Of a stretch of DNA of 64,000 nt, positions 11,236 through 23,787 are shown one piece after another. Both the position numbers and the translations under genes were made by a program. The notes beneath the pieces were generated by a model that was not told the origin of the DNA, searched no databases, and saw only the letters and a list, made by a program, of their open reading frames with translations. How positions within the stretch are numbered: position 1 is the first letter of the stretch; every line of letters begins with the position of its first letter. Source of the DNA: Sambucus nigra (taxonomy: Eukaryota > Streptophyta > Magnoliopsida > Dipsacales > Adoxaceae); NCBI GenBank assembly GCA_949130495.1, contig OX422207.1:787762384-787826383 (forward strand), read 5' to 3'.

Positions 11236-12225
11236 TCATAGTGTTTTGAAGAAGGGGAGACATCTATATGTTGCTCGTGACAAAAATCTGTTGAGTGCTG
11301 CTACTTGCCCTGTGATACTTTGCACCTTCTTTTTTATGGTTGGAGATCTTAGCTCTAATAAGGCCTTGATCTTCTTAGGATTTGCTTTAATTCCACGTTG
11401 ATTGACAATATATCCGAGGAACATTCCTTCTCGTACTCCGAATATGCACTTAGTGGGATTCAACTTCATTTGATATTTTTCTAGTTGATCAAAAGTCTGA
11501 CCTAGGTCAATTAGATGATCAGCATATTTCTTGCTCTTTGTCATCATATCATTAACATAAACCTCCATATTATGACCTATATGTTCTGCAAACACCTTAT
11601 TCATCAGCCTCTGATATGTCGCATCTGTATTTTTAAAACCGAAAGGCATAACATTATAGCAATAAGTTCCCCTTGGGGTGATAAAAGAGGTACTCTCCCT
11701 GTCTTCAGGTTTCATTTTAATCTGGTTATAACCTGTATAAGCATCCATGAAACTTAATAATTCGTGCCCCGAGGTAGCATCCACCAGTTTCTCAATTCGG
11801 GGTAAAGGAAAATGATCCTTTGGGTATGCCTTATTAAGGTCGGTGAAGTCTACACACATCCTCCACTTGTTATTTTTCTTCTTCACCATTGCCACATTCA
11901 CTAGCCAATCAGGATATTTGACATCTTCAATAAAAGAGGCTTTTTGTAGTTTCTCTACTTCTTCTTGTATGGCTTGGTTATTCTCGGGACTGAATACCCT
12001 TCGCCGTTGCTTCACTGGCTTGATTTCTTTGTTCACATTGAGCTCGTGACACAAGAAATTTGGGTCTATCCCTGGCATATCTTCGTGACCCCATGCAAAA
12101 TTCTTCTTTCTGCCTCTTAGAAATGCTATCAGCTCTTGCTTTATTGACACATCAAGTGACGCACCGATTTGAGTTGTTCGTTCTGGATGCTCGTCATCCA
12201 GAATGATATTTTTAATAGCCTCCAT
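11236..12225 (-). pseudogene. reverse transcriptase (Tat element), YVND active site
   Basis: This is an open 329-residue frame with RT fingers and palm: KWRMCVDFTDLNKAYPKDHF, FMDAYTGYNQI, FITPRGTYCYNVMPFGFKN, then VYVNDMMTKS and LNPTKCIFGV...FLGYIV. The catalytic motif, normally Y-V/A-D-D, reads YVND (AAT in place of GAT near 11555). A metal-binding aspartate is therefore lost although the frame is open. The sequence is otherwise well preserved over the full RT length. It is joined to protease on one side and RNase H on the other. Confidence 0.93.
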
Positions 12226-12303
12226 GACCTGACCCTTAACGAGCTGAGACTCATCTCTTGGGTCTAAAGTCTTAATCTCCGCATCTTCTATCTCATCTAC
12301 CTG

Positions 12304-13163
12304 CTAAGTAGTAGTCTTCTTCATGGATTCTTCACGCTCTTCTTGCTCGGCAGATGAATAGTAGCATTCCCGAGCTACTTTTTGGTCGCCCTTCACCGCT
12401 CCTACCCCAAAATTAGTTGGGAATTTTAAACATTGATGTACAGTAGATGGTACTGCTTCGAACTTTTTCAAACCTACTCTTCCCATGATGATATTGTAAG
12501 CTGATTGGACATTTTTATCCATCTCAAAAAAGCGTACTCTTTCTATTTGACAAGAAGGCCATGTACCGATGAACATATCCAACTTGATCATCCTAAGTGG
12601 AAAAACTTTCTCGCCAGTAAAATCAAGGAGGGGCCTATGATATGGTTCCAACTGGGATAGCTTTAGATTCAAACTATCAAAACATGGGTAGAACATGATA
12701 TTTGTCGAGCTACCATTATCCACTAATACTCGTGAAATCATTACATCCTTTATTCTCATTTTGATCACCAATATGTCATCATGAGGATATAGCACACCTG
12801 CGAGGTCGTTCTTAGAGAAACAGATGACTAGTTTGTCCTTGTTCACCTTCCTCGGACGATCATCTTCAGCCAAATTTATTCGTTGTATGTATGAGCAAGC
12901 TTGAGCCTCATTAAGGTAAGATTTCCTTTCTGCGGTAAGATCTCCTCCTCCTGCATCACCACCTGTAATGACATTACACTCAAATGATCCAAAGTGGATT
13001 GAAAATACCTCACATTCTGGTTGTCTTGGTCTTTTAGGGAGATCGGGGTCATTTTCTGGATCATCTTCATGATCTCTTTTCTTGTCATCTTTTGTCCAAA
13101 GAGGAGATTTGGACCTTTGACATCCTCATTCGCTGGTTCGACCACCGCTTTGACGATCAACAT
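12304..13163 (-). pseudogene. aspartic protease (Tat element)
   Basis: The frame carries VLVDNGSSTNIMFYPCF, the D-x-G-S-S active-site loop of Tat-type retropepsin. Upstream come KLVICFSKNDLAGVLYPHDD and downstream VGLKKFEAVPSTVHQCLKFP, both usual for these elements. The region 12876-13163 links gag to protease. A frame change lies at about 12875. Confidence 0.85.
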
Positions 13164-14741
13164 AATTGGTCAATTTTCCTCATCTAATGAGTGCTTCAAT
13201 TTCATTCTGAAGAGCTATGCAATGATTGGTCGTATGACCGTGATCTTTGTGGAATTCGTAATATTTGAACTTATCTCTCTTATCAGGATCTGCCTTCATT
13301 TTTTCTCACCAGGCTAGCTCCTCCCTGCTCTTGATCTCTTTCAGAATGTGATTTATATCCACCTTCAAAGGAGTATAATTTCTGTATTTCTTCATCTGTT
13401 CCAATGCTTTCTTACCCTTTGATTGACTATTACCACCATTATTCTTTTGATCCTTCTTTTTGGTTTTTCCATCTTCCACCTTAGTCTCCTTAGTGTATGC
13501 GTTCTTCTTCGCAGCCATGGTTTCCTCGACATTCATGATTTTGGCTGCTTTTGCCATCAATTCTGCCATGGTCCTGGGCAAATCTTTGGCTAAAGCGTAG
13601 TACAATTTATTGGGTAACAGTCCACTCATCAAAGAAGTAATTGCAGTTTTCTCCTCATAATCAATTACTTCTAGTTTCTCGTTATTGAAACGAGTAATAT
13701 AATCCCTGGTGCTTTCACATGTCTTTTGTCTAACACTTAGCAAATATGCTACTCATTTGACTGGCTTTGCTCCAAAATAAAAATTTCCAATCAAGAGTTC
13801 TGCTAGCTGAAAGAAGGTCCCAATTTTCCCCCGAGGAAGGTTATTGTACAACATCTGAATAGATCCGGTAAGAGTTCCTGAAAATGCCCTGCATCGCATC
13901 TCGTCTGGAACACCATAGATATCAGCAGCTACTTGGTATTGTTCTATATGGAGAACAGGATCTATTTTTCCATCGTATTTTGGTGTTACTACCGGGGCTT
14001 TGAATTTTGACGGTGTGGGAAATTATATAATCTCCTATATGAATGGTGTTCCTCGGACAAAAGTCCTTTGTAGAGGGTTATTGGTTTTATCCATCTCCCC
14101 TAATCTATCCTCCAACCTTTGAATTGAGCCCTTCCATGCATCATTTCCTTCTTCGATCCTATTGGTTCGAGCAACTGATCGTGTTGAATTTGCCTCTTGG
14201 GATCTTTTATGATGAGCAGCTGGTCGTGATTGGGCAGAGCCTTTCTTTAAGTCAGATGGTCATTGAGAGTTCCTCGACATAATTCTAGGGGGACTTCTAT
14301 TCCTCCTAGGACCCAAACGATGAAAAGGTGAAACTCTACTCAATCTTTCAAGAGCACTTGTCCTTTCTGGAGACAGAGTGATGTTTTATTGAGCTTCTGT
14401 AGCTCGTACCGAGGAAGTCCGTCTAGGATGATAAGAACGATCATTAGATCTCTCAATACGATATGAATCGGTGCGCCTGGACTGAGATTCCTCTGGGAAT
14501 AACGTTTGCCTATTTTGTGAAGAGAGTAAACGAGTATTTCTCTGAACGCTTCGTTATCCTGATTGGGCTCGCACTCCACCCTGAACGATTTGTATGAGTT
14601 GACGCATGGTTTCTTGCATGGTCATTTCCTTTGGGCCAAATTAGCCATTATACCATCCAGACCTTGGACATTTGGAGGAGTAGATGGAGGATTTGGAGGG
14701 ATCTCAGCATTTCGATTGCTGGATTCAGGATGATCAGCCAT
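13164..14741 (-). pseudogene. gag (Tat element), heavily decayed
   Basis: The likely start is ATG at 14741 (MADHPESSNRN). The capsid-type retrotransposon gag domain is recognisable at about 13745-14030 (TPKYDGKIDPVLHIEQYQ...MRCRAFSGTLTGSI) and continues as TRDYITRFNNEKLEV at 13306-13743. A knuckle-like segment, KYYEFHKDHGHTTNHC, lies at about 13200-13250. Its first zinc ligand, Cys in relatives, is Tyr here. Several frameshifts and stops separate the parts. One TGA near 13180 is one C-to-T change from Arg CGA. Confidence 0.8.
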
Positions 14742-14782
14742 TGGTGATGAATTGTTTTGTGAAAAATGATAACTACAGTCAT

Positions 14783-14800
14783 TTCCCAAAGACGGCGCCA
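14783..14800 (-). other. primer binding site of the Tat element
   Basis: On the minus strand the sequence three bases after the 5' LTR reads TGGCGCCGTCTTTGGGAA. It starts with TGG, as required to pair with a tRNA CCA end. It is the PBS type I know from plant Tat elements. The tRNA is not assigned. Confidence 0.85.
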
Positions 14801-14803
14801 ATC

Positions 14804-15334
14804 TGTTGATGTAAAAAAATAGATTTGACCTAATTATTTTAATCACAGATAAAAATGAATAAAGAAATAATAGGCAATAGATTTTTAAAGTGGTTCAGCC
14901 TTGCAAGAATCGCCTACGTCCACTATTTTTGTTATTGCTGACTGTTTTCTTGGAATTCTCGATAATGGATTTACCAAGAAATTTTGAGTCCCCTTCTCAT
15001 GAGGAGGTTATAATGTATTTATAGCCTTCAGGCTGTACAAATGAAAGGACAATGCGTTGTTATCTAGTAGACATATACATCTGTATGATAATGAGCATTT
15101 AATACGCAGTCGTCTCCTTGATTATCCCGATTTGAGTGCTCTATACACTATGTAACTCGGATCGCCTAAGCTACTCGACAAGCTTGAGCTGCTCGGGGCC
15201 TCTGACTTCCTTGGGGCTTTTTAGTTGCTCGATGATCTTAAGTTGCTCGATAGAAGTATACATAATTGACACATTGGCAGACACGTGTCTGTAAGTGAAT
15301 GGTCCATGTCAGCAGACTAAATTTGGTATCAACA
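14804..15334 (-). repeat. 5' LTR of the Tat element (531 bp)
   Basis: It has the same length and ends (TGTTGAT...ATCAACA) as 1607-2137. It is the 5' LTR in minus-strand orientation, next to the PBS. The base after it begins GAACC. Confidence 0.93.
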
Positions 15335-16767
15335 GAACCATGAAGTTTTTTTGGTTACCAAATACATGATATTGGGGATTGATTTTACTAAAAATTTGTT
15401 TCCCAAAAAATTTGAGTGGTATTTCATTAGAAAGAAAAGATCAAAACTAGGTTTAAAGCATAAACCAAATCACAACACCCTCATGGATCTTATTGGTGAT
15501 CCAAATGAGAATAAATAAGGTTTAAAGAAGAATGGGATACTTTTTCTTACCCCCAAGACTGCATACATCAAATCTTCTAGCATGTAATCATCCCAAAGGA
15601 AACTATGTGTGCGGTTACTATTGTATATTAATACTTGCTATTTTGAGAGAGATATGTCCATATGTGTGGTAACTCTTATAGATTAATACTTGGTGTTTTA
15701 AGTTACATATGGCCTTCTCCCTTGACAACCTGAATAGTATTTTACCTTATGCCTCTTTAACCCTTAAGAATGAGTATGTAGCTTAAAACTCTAGCTTAAA
15801 CCAATATATATATAGGTATAAATAGTGTGTTGGGCTTAAATGGGTTTCCATAGATAGTGGGCCTTATACCTGGGTAAATGGACTATATTGGGGACCCAAG
15901 ACTAAATAATTAAATCGTATTCCAAATAGGTAATCGAAAAAACCAAAATATATTCCCGTAATTTATTTTCTTTCTCCATTTAGTAGCAATAAATTCCCCG
16001 ATAAATAATCACGACTACACACTGATTTAGTTGTCTTAAAACTACTCGAATGATGAGGTATTATTTTCAAAGTTGATGTGGTTCATAATATGATTCATCG
16101 CGTTAAACATGCAATATCCACTTGGTTAAATAAATTCACTGCTAATCGATTTTAACAAAAAAATAATTTACTCCTTGATCTCAGTCTTAACTTATTTGGT
16201 ACTCTACTTAATTATAAAATAATTCACTGACCAGGTTTACTAGGATAATAAAACAATGCTTAAGCCTATCAATGGGGTATCACAATACAATTTCTTTATT
16301 GGATGCCGATTTTTTCGAATTGTGATCTTAGACCTACTCACACAACCATTGCCCAATTTGAGGGGATTTATATCCAATAAGATTGAATCTCACCATAATA
16401 ACCAAATAAACAAATTTTGAAGAATTCCAATCTTCATAACCCTTGGGAGTAAGAACTTATGCACCCTTTGTAAACCTTTGAGAATGTGCAAATCAAATCT
16501 AGTCAACACCTAGAATTGAATCTCACATGTCATCATGTATAAAACAATCATGATGTACAAGTCACAATCCTCTTTGAACTATCATACAAGTTCCCAAATC
16601 ATCAAACATGTTCTCATAGTTTAAGATACACTACTAGTATTTTACTCATAGCTTTATCGATAGGATGTCAACTCCCTATATAGACTACGAGTTGTTCAAT
16701 TTTAATATAACCAAAATTTTGATATCCCTCTATCAGACTAAATTCAAATCAGTAGAATTCTTACTAG
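15335..16767. other. non-coding AT-rich DNA with a 57-bp duplication
   Basis: I see no gene. A diverged direct duplication with a 57-bp period lies at about 15607-15720 (TGTGCGGTTACT...ATTAATACTTG against TGTGTGGTAACT...ATTAATACTTG). The rest is unassigned and may be the 3' flank or LTR of the copia remnant to the right. Confidence 0.4.
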
Positions 16768-17206
16768 TGGTGCATTTGTTTTTACATCCTAATACTTATT
16801 TGAGTTCTATTCAGCATTAACAAGTAATATTTTGTGTTTGTTTTTTACCTATTAATTCCGAAAAAAATTAAAATTCAGCATTAACCATTAAGAGCTAACT
16901 CCCATGCTGAACGCTTAATGCTTGATGCTGAACTCCTTCGATTGAATTTTATTCCAATTTTACCCTTATTTTAGTTTTTAAAGGACCCTAATACAAAATA
17001 GATTATTAAATATTTAGTAATGGCAAAATGATTAAATTACCTCTCTTCAACATTCATAACCACATAAGTCTAAACAAATAATATACATTCAATGCTTCTT
17101 ACATGCAATAAACAAACAACTTTTCGGCATTCAGAGTTAAGAATTCAACATTCATTCTTTCACGTTAAGAATTTGGTATTAATAGGCTAAAAAAATAAAT
17201 GTCCCG
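16768..17206. mobile_element. possible MITE with imperfect inverted ends
   Basis: The left end (GGTGCATTTGTTTTTACATCC) and the reverse complement of the right end (GGGACATTTATTTTTTTAG) match imperfectly for about 20 bases. The interior repeats CAGCATTAA and TGCTGAA motifs in both directions. The length (about 440 bp) suits a MITE. No clear TSD was found, so this is tentative. Confidence 0.3.
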
Positions 17207-17329
17207 TGAGTCCAATTGACCAACATTTCATAAAATATATTTAAAAACAATTATAACGCATTCTCACAAATATGATTGTTATTTCAAAATTAACCCGACA
17301 CGCCTTTATTGAAAAATAAACATTGTACA

Positions 17330-19950
17330 TGTCTTTAAGAATAAAACCCTAATAATCTCCCGCCTAAACCTAAAGCCACGTGTCTATAAATCTAACTCCC
17401 AACCAATATACTTGACAATGTATAGACCTAGTTGTAGAAGGATTAACTGGGTCTTTATTCGATGAAATCTTGGTACGCAAATTATCACCTCCCTTATTCG
17501 ATATCTCAAATTAGATTATACATACACTCGATGTGCTTAACCTTTATATGGGTTATCAGTTATGGGTTCTCTTGAACTTTCAATCATTTTGATATGAATG
17601 CAATAAAGTGTAATATTACATTTCACTTGACGAAACTTCAACCAAGTTTCTTAGCAATTTCTCGATCCATATAGCCTTTTTAGTTACTTCTTAAGTGACA
17701 ACAACTTGCTTAGGAAGTTCACGATCCATATAGCATCTTTAGTTACCTCCAAGGTGGTAATAACGTTTTCCTCCACGGTGAATTCAACAATGCATTATTA
17801 ATTTAAACTCCTCCAAATTACATCTCCACTTCTTAGAGTAAGTAAATATTTTATGGTAGAAAACCTATAATGATTATGTGACAAAAAAACAAGTCATTGT
17901 ACTTAAATAGTGAAAGACTATTATACAAAAATTTGTTGAACATTTCAACAGTAGAGTAGACATATGGTTTAGTACACAACGCATAATACATGAGGCTTCC
18001 CACCACCAAAGAATAATGTATATTACTCATTCTTTCTATACCATCAAGTTTTTTCGGACATTGATCCCTAGATAGAGTGGTTTCATAGTTGAAAGGAAAA
18101 TCCTTTCATGGAATCTTGCACATTAATCTTTGTGAGCATGCCTCGATATAATTAACTTAGTAAAAGCTCGACCACAAGGATTTGACTGGATTATCCTACG
18201 CTTGTTATATCGATCTACCTGGACATCCACACTCTTACGTAAGGCAATACACCCACCTCGTTCAACTTTAGTAAAATATTTACAGATATTGTATTAGAAA
18301 TAACATCACATTTTTATCATGTTTCTTATATAAATAAGTATCATTCAGGATTACATAAAATCAAATGATTTATTTCTTAATCGGACTAATGTTCCAAGAC
18401 CTTAATATTAAGTTAAGTCCATACATGAATATCTTAAGCTTACACACTTTTCTTTCTTGACTTTTTACTATGAATATATTAGTTGCCTCATAAATATGCA
18501 TTTGCCAAGACAATCATGTAACAACTTAGTCTTGACATTACAATAATCCCGATAGACTTTAATATGGCTACTGGAGAAAAGGTTTTCTCATAGAAATTCC
18601 CTTCTGAGTAAACCATTTAGAAAAAAGATTTACTAGTAAGGTTTCCACCATCCTATCTATACAACTTTTAACTTCGTATAGATCCCGATGGGTTATATAC
18701 CATCATCAAGTCTACAAGTTCCCAATACATTCTTCAAATATGATTAATCCTTTTTGTATCCATAATATTAACTCAAAGTTAAAAGCCCTTGTCTTGGAAT
18801 GCCTCATTGAAGTTCTTGGGACCCGATATGTGTTTCCTTGGGATTCCACTAAAATGTTAATCCAAAAACACTAACCATATAGGATAACTCATGTTGTTCT
18901 CACTACGACAAGGCAATATATGTGATCCAATGTAAGTGACACATGTTACCTAATTATCATTAATGACCTCACTACCACTAGGTAATGCAACATCGAAATT
19001 AGGTTATATTTATTCCTATATATGTGTAAAGAAATGTTGCTAATATGATGTTCCTTTTAAATATCTAGTAACTCTAGTTTACTCCTAGGCCATTGGTTTG
19101 TAACACAATCCTATTTCAAGATGGGCATTATTATAATCAATGACCTTCTCGTGTTTAGGAATACAGCATAAACTACCTTTTGGGATAACCAATAAAGATT
19201 CATAGTTTTACCCTTGATTCTAGCTTCCTTGGCTCCTTCCACAATACTACTTTCGGGCACCCCCAAATGTAAACATGTTATAGAATGAGCTTGATCCCAC
19301 ACCATGGTCATATAGGAGTTGAAGAGACCGATTTAGATGGCACTCAATTTAGAATGTATAGTCATCTCTTAATGAAAACACCCAAGAAGAATGTTATAGT
19401 CTTTGATGAATACCCATGGAACTGATCATATCTAAAAAAGTTTTATTCTTTCCTTTCCTCTACAACATTTCGAAGTGGAAATCCCGCAAATGAGTTCAAA
19501 TACTGCCTCTCATAAATGATTCATAAACTTAACTAAGAGGTACACCCCCAAAAAATTAGATAGTATTGTTTGGATTGGTTTATCTTACCTATGCTCTAAC
19601 TTAGTCGTGTACAAACTGAACAAATCATAGGCTTCAGACAGGTGGTGCATACGTTATACATGTCCATACCTTGAGTAGTCATCAATGAGATGAATGAAGT
19701 ACTCATAACCACCTCTTGAATGGATAGTCATATGACCACAAAAATATAAATGAACCATTTCCAATACAGTTTTCATTCTTTAGCTCTTGGCCATGAAATA
19801 ACCCTTGGTTATTTTGACTTATAAGCAACATTCATAGTCTACAAGTGCTTACCCTTCTAATGAATCCAATTTTAAAATAACTTAATCGTAAGTGCCAAAA
19901 TTTTGTTTGGTTTAATTAAGAAGGAAATTTTCTCTTTAATGATTGTACAT
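17330..19950 (-). pseudogene. relic Ty1/copia pol (integrase to RNase H)
   Basis: No long frame survives, but the minus strand still reads out copia pol in order across shifting frames. Near 19150 there is HEKVIDYNNAH. Near 18560-18740 come a WELVDL block and then EKTFSPVAIL. At 18000-18120 comes the RT C-terminus (MQDSMKGF, then a segment matching copia SLMYALCTKP). At 17640-17790 an RNase H segment follows (RSIKQVVVT), and near 17400-17460 a NPVNP/CQVYWLGVRFI tail. Stops average one every 15-20 codons, so this is the oldest recognisable element in the window. Its LTRs are not identified. Confidence 0.65.
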
Positions 19951-21856
19951 TACCATTATTCATCTCAGTATTTAGAATTATTGGTAAGACAATCCTTATA
20001 ATGTATAATTACTTTTCAATGTACTAGAACAAATAAAAGATACGCCAATTTTAATAAAAACTATTTTATTAAAATAAACAAATATTTGTTAAAAAATAAC
20101 TTAGAAATAGAAATACCTTTTCTTCTAAAACCACATGTGCATAAAACTAATTTACAAACATTATCTGTATGTCTACACTAACATCTAAAATAGATACTCC
20201 ACTACTAAAACTACTGCCTTATTCTTATTCCAATTATTAGGAACATCGATCTTTTAAGTATCATCAAGATTACCTTAAACTCTACATCCCGAGTCTACAC
20301 ACCAGGTCACTTTAGATTAGACCACAAATTATGCTTTTACTATTAAGTAATATAACCAGTATTGTGTCTTTTCCTCACATTGCTAGGAAAGATCGAGACA
20401 TCGTTGCTATTAATATTCTAACTACTTGCATTAAAAACACCTGCCTTTTGTATCTTTCACTACTTCTGAGGAATATAAACTTTCTTAAATCTTTACTGAT
20501 GTCCCTAACACTTATCCTTATTATCCTACCTACTTTTGAAGAATGAATTCAATTGCTTATAAATAACTAGCATGATCATTTGTCCCCCAATTACTCTTAT
20601 TGATGGAATACAAAGTGAATTTAGTAATTTGTAATCCAAAGATTCCATTATACAACCAATGATGAAAATAAGTTTAAGAACATGATTCTTAATTGAGCCT
20701 CATTAACCAACAACGTTGTTTACAATTTCCCATCGAACAATTCTTTAAAATAAAAATGTTAATATAGAACTTCCCCGAAATGGAGACCGAACATATTTAC
20801 ACTTAATTTCAAAGAATTACAATAAATTTTAAAGTATAATGATTCCCTTATTAATTCCCTCCCATTGGGAAGAAGTCCAAATACCAAAACAAGGAATCAA
20901 TCACATCAAAATTTTAAGATATAGATGGTAATCTTGGATTAAATAAGGTTAATATCGTTTTTTAGTCACAAAAATGCCCAAACTCATTTTTACTCCCTGA
21001 ACTTTGTCAAATTAAAACTACTTACTTTTAACAAAAGAACATGTGGGTGATAGGTTGAAATCTTAGAATCATTATTAACAAAATTTAATTTTTAATTAAA
21101 TATTCATTAATTATCTTTTGATTAAATTTTAATTTTGCATCCCTATATTGCCAATTAAAACTAATCACATCGAGCATCCTTGTTTCCTTGTGAAATGATA
21201 TTTCTTAATGAGAGGTTAAATCACTCCACCTTGAATGAAGAAGATTTTCACCTTTCAATTATATTCTACAGACAATTTAGGAATCTTATATCCTACATAA
21301 TTGAATAGCCGATGACTTTTGGTCCCATAATTAATGACAGTGACTTTAATAGGGAGGATATCAATTGTTGGTTTAAGTGTATACCATCAGTTTGTTCATT
21401 AAAATTAAATCTGCTCTCGTTGAACTTCCCCAATAGGGGGATCAAACTCGCTCACATTTAATATTAAGGATATATCACTAATGTATATTTAAAATATCAT
21501 TATGACGTGATTAATTCCCTCTTATGGGGAGGAAGGATAATTACTAACATGAGCAATTAATCACACCAAATTTTTAAAGCAATGATGGAGATATTAGGGT
21601 TTATGTTGAAACCCATCTCCGACTTACTATTTTGAACCCATCTCCGACTTAATACTCAAAGATGAAAATTTAAGTTATACCTTAAAGACATTACCCTAAT
21701 GAATTCAATTCAGAAAAAAATAGATTTTCTAGAAAAACATAATTTAAGTCGGTCACAAAAATAATCCATTTTCCTCATAATAATATAGGATCATAATAAA
21801 TTAATTAATTATCACAAGAAAATTATCAACATGAGTAAGATGGTGTAACCATAATT
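19951..21856. other. non-coding DNA upstream of the copia relic
   Basis: No gene is visible. Two diverged direct copies of about 90-150 bp lie 650 bp apart (about 20770-20940 and 21420-21600). Both have GAACTTCCCC, then ATTAATTCCCTC, then AATCACA...AAATTTT. By position this could be the leader or gag region of the copia relic. Confidence 0.4.
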
Positions 21857-22910
21857 TGAGAGTGGGAAATTATCTAATGGTAACTTATTAAATTTAGACG
21901 ACAATCCATCCAAATTTTAATTAGCCATAGAACATGAAAATATGTGATTCAAAACATAAATCAAACCAAGCATGTAATGAAAAGAGAGTTTCAAGAAAAA
22001 TCCCCTCAGCACAAAACCTTTTATTCACTTTATAAAATTTACAAATCACAACTTACAAATTCTATAATGGAATATACAGTGATTCTCTCAAGAACCACAC
22101 AGCCGCAGCCTTCCTTCAGCAATGATCCTCTTAAAAATCATAACAACCGCAGTGCTCCGTCTTCAGCAGTGAATACCCTCAGATTTCACAAGTCAGCCAT
22201 TCTCCACAAAGGCGTATATAAGGATACAAAACTTTCTAGGGTTTAAAAGAATTCACAAGAACGATTTTTAGGAAATACTTTGTGAATTAAAAAGTGTTTT
22301 TATACACAACACAATGAAAAAAAGTTTAGAAAAAACGAACATGAAAAAGGTATTTATGGACCACTGCACCAAACTGTGTGATTTGTCACGGATTTGGTCC
22401 ACTCCCATATTCAGTGGTCACAGACCTCAAAGGTCACGAAATATAGTCACGGACACTAGCCATCACACACCTGGTTACAACCATGGGCAGTGACCACACT
22501 TTAATTTACACAAATGTTCACACAGAGGGTCACGGTTCAAAGCCATGACCAACCCTTAAAATGGTGAAAGATATTTCCACGGTCTTGGACCGTGACCCAC
22601 ACTTTCATCTTATCAGACTGGTCATGGACCTAGACCGTGACCCATACCCCTGATGAACTGGAAATGGTCGCGACAGTAAGCCATGACCCCATTTATGCAT
22701 GATAAAAAAAATAGGGTTGGTCATGGGCTATGTCCGTGACCATTATTAAATATATTAAAAAAAATATTTTGGGCAGAATATTATCTATTTTCTGGAGATT
22801 CTAAATCTTTCTTAATGTAAACCCCGCATGACCATAATGTTAAATAATAAATTATAAATGCCCACATGGTCACAGGACCCCCGATTTGAGAGCATGGCGA
22901 TATTATAAAA

Positions 22911-23375
22911 TTTGGGTCGTTCTCTCAAATTGTGGGTCCTGTGGCCACACGATCAGTTCCTACGAGATACGTTGGTCCCGTGGGAGGTGTTAGCACCGCT
23001 TACGGGGACGTTTGGGGGGTGGTTCGTGGTTCCACCCTCTATAGGCATGTTTTAAGTCAATGTGTAGAAATTTTAAAATTTGGGTCGTGCTCTCAAATAG
23101 TGGGTTCCGTGGCCACGCAGTCGATTCCTACGAAATACGTTGGTCCCGTGGGAGGTGTTGGCACGGCTCAAGAGGCCGTTTGGGGGGTGGTTCCTTCCTC
23201 TAACCGCATGTTTTCAATCCTAAGTGTAAATATTCTAAAATTTGGGTCGTGCTCTCAAACTGTGGGTCCCATGGCCATGCATTCGGTTTCTACGAGATAC
23301 GTTCGTCCCGTGGGAGATGTTGGTGCCGCTCATGGGGCCGTTTGGGGGGTGGTTTGTGGAATCAAACTATAGTTG
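22911..23375 (+). repeat. three tandem copies of a ~165-bp unit
   Basis: Units start at TTTGGGTCGT, at 22911, 23079 and 23241 (periods 168 and 162). Each contains TGTGGGTCC, TACGAGATACGTTGGTCCCG and GTTTGGGGGGTGGTT. Just left of the array, 22872-22895 is a partial copy in inverted orientation (CACAGGACCCCCGATTTGAG). The long plus-strand frame across the array is a by-product of the repeat. Confidence 0.88.
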
Positions 23376-23787
23376 CATAACCAACCTTACTTCCCCTCAC
23401 TTAACAAAATCGAACTCCATCTAAAATCAGTTGTAAAAATCCATGTCACTGGTCCAAAGACTGTCTAAACAAAACTCTAAAGAAACTAGCAGAGCCACGT
23501 AGTCTCCCACGGGTGAATCCCGTGTATGTGTGTGTATCTCACCGTTAATCTATTAGTTTTGAATACCTACTTTTGTCATTTAAGCCAAAAATCGCTATAA
23601 TTAATCCTAACATCAACCCTAAAATTAACCCTTACAAACATTAGTCATAAAATTAACCCTTACAAACATTATACCTAAAATTAATCCCAAATTTAGCATC
23701 AATATAAAAGGACACACATTTTTCGTATATCTTTTTATATTTCAGACCCAAACATAAACCAACATTATTCATATATTTATTTCTAGA

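Larger units (their letters stand above)
1607..15334 (-). mobile_element. Ty3/gypsy LTR retrotransposon, Tat clade, decayed
   Basis: Two 531-bp LTRs (1607-2137 and 14804-15334) enclose a minus-strand internal region. In coding order it holds PBS, gag, protease, reverse transcriptase, RNase H, a second RNase H and integrase, then a tandem array, two antisense ORFs and a polypurine tract. A second RNase H, antisense extra ORFs and repeats between pol and the 3' LTR are known features of the Tat clade (Retand-like). No chromodomain follows integrase. Every pol domain has stops or frameshifts and the RT active site is mutated, so the copy is dead. A 1.6-kb insertion splits integrase. No matching 5-bp TSD is visible. 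Confidence 0.9.

Noticed and set aside
22932..23424. 146-residue plus-strand frame
   Set aside because: It spans the 165-bp tandem repeat; the protein is the repeat translated three times. Kept only as a repeat.
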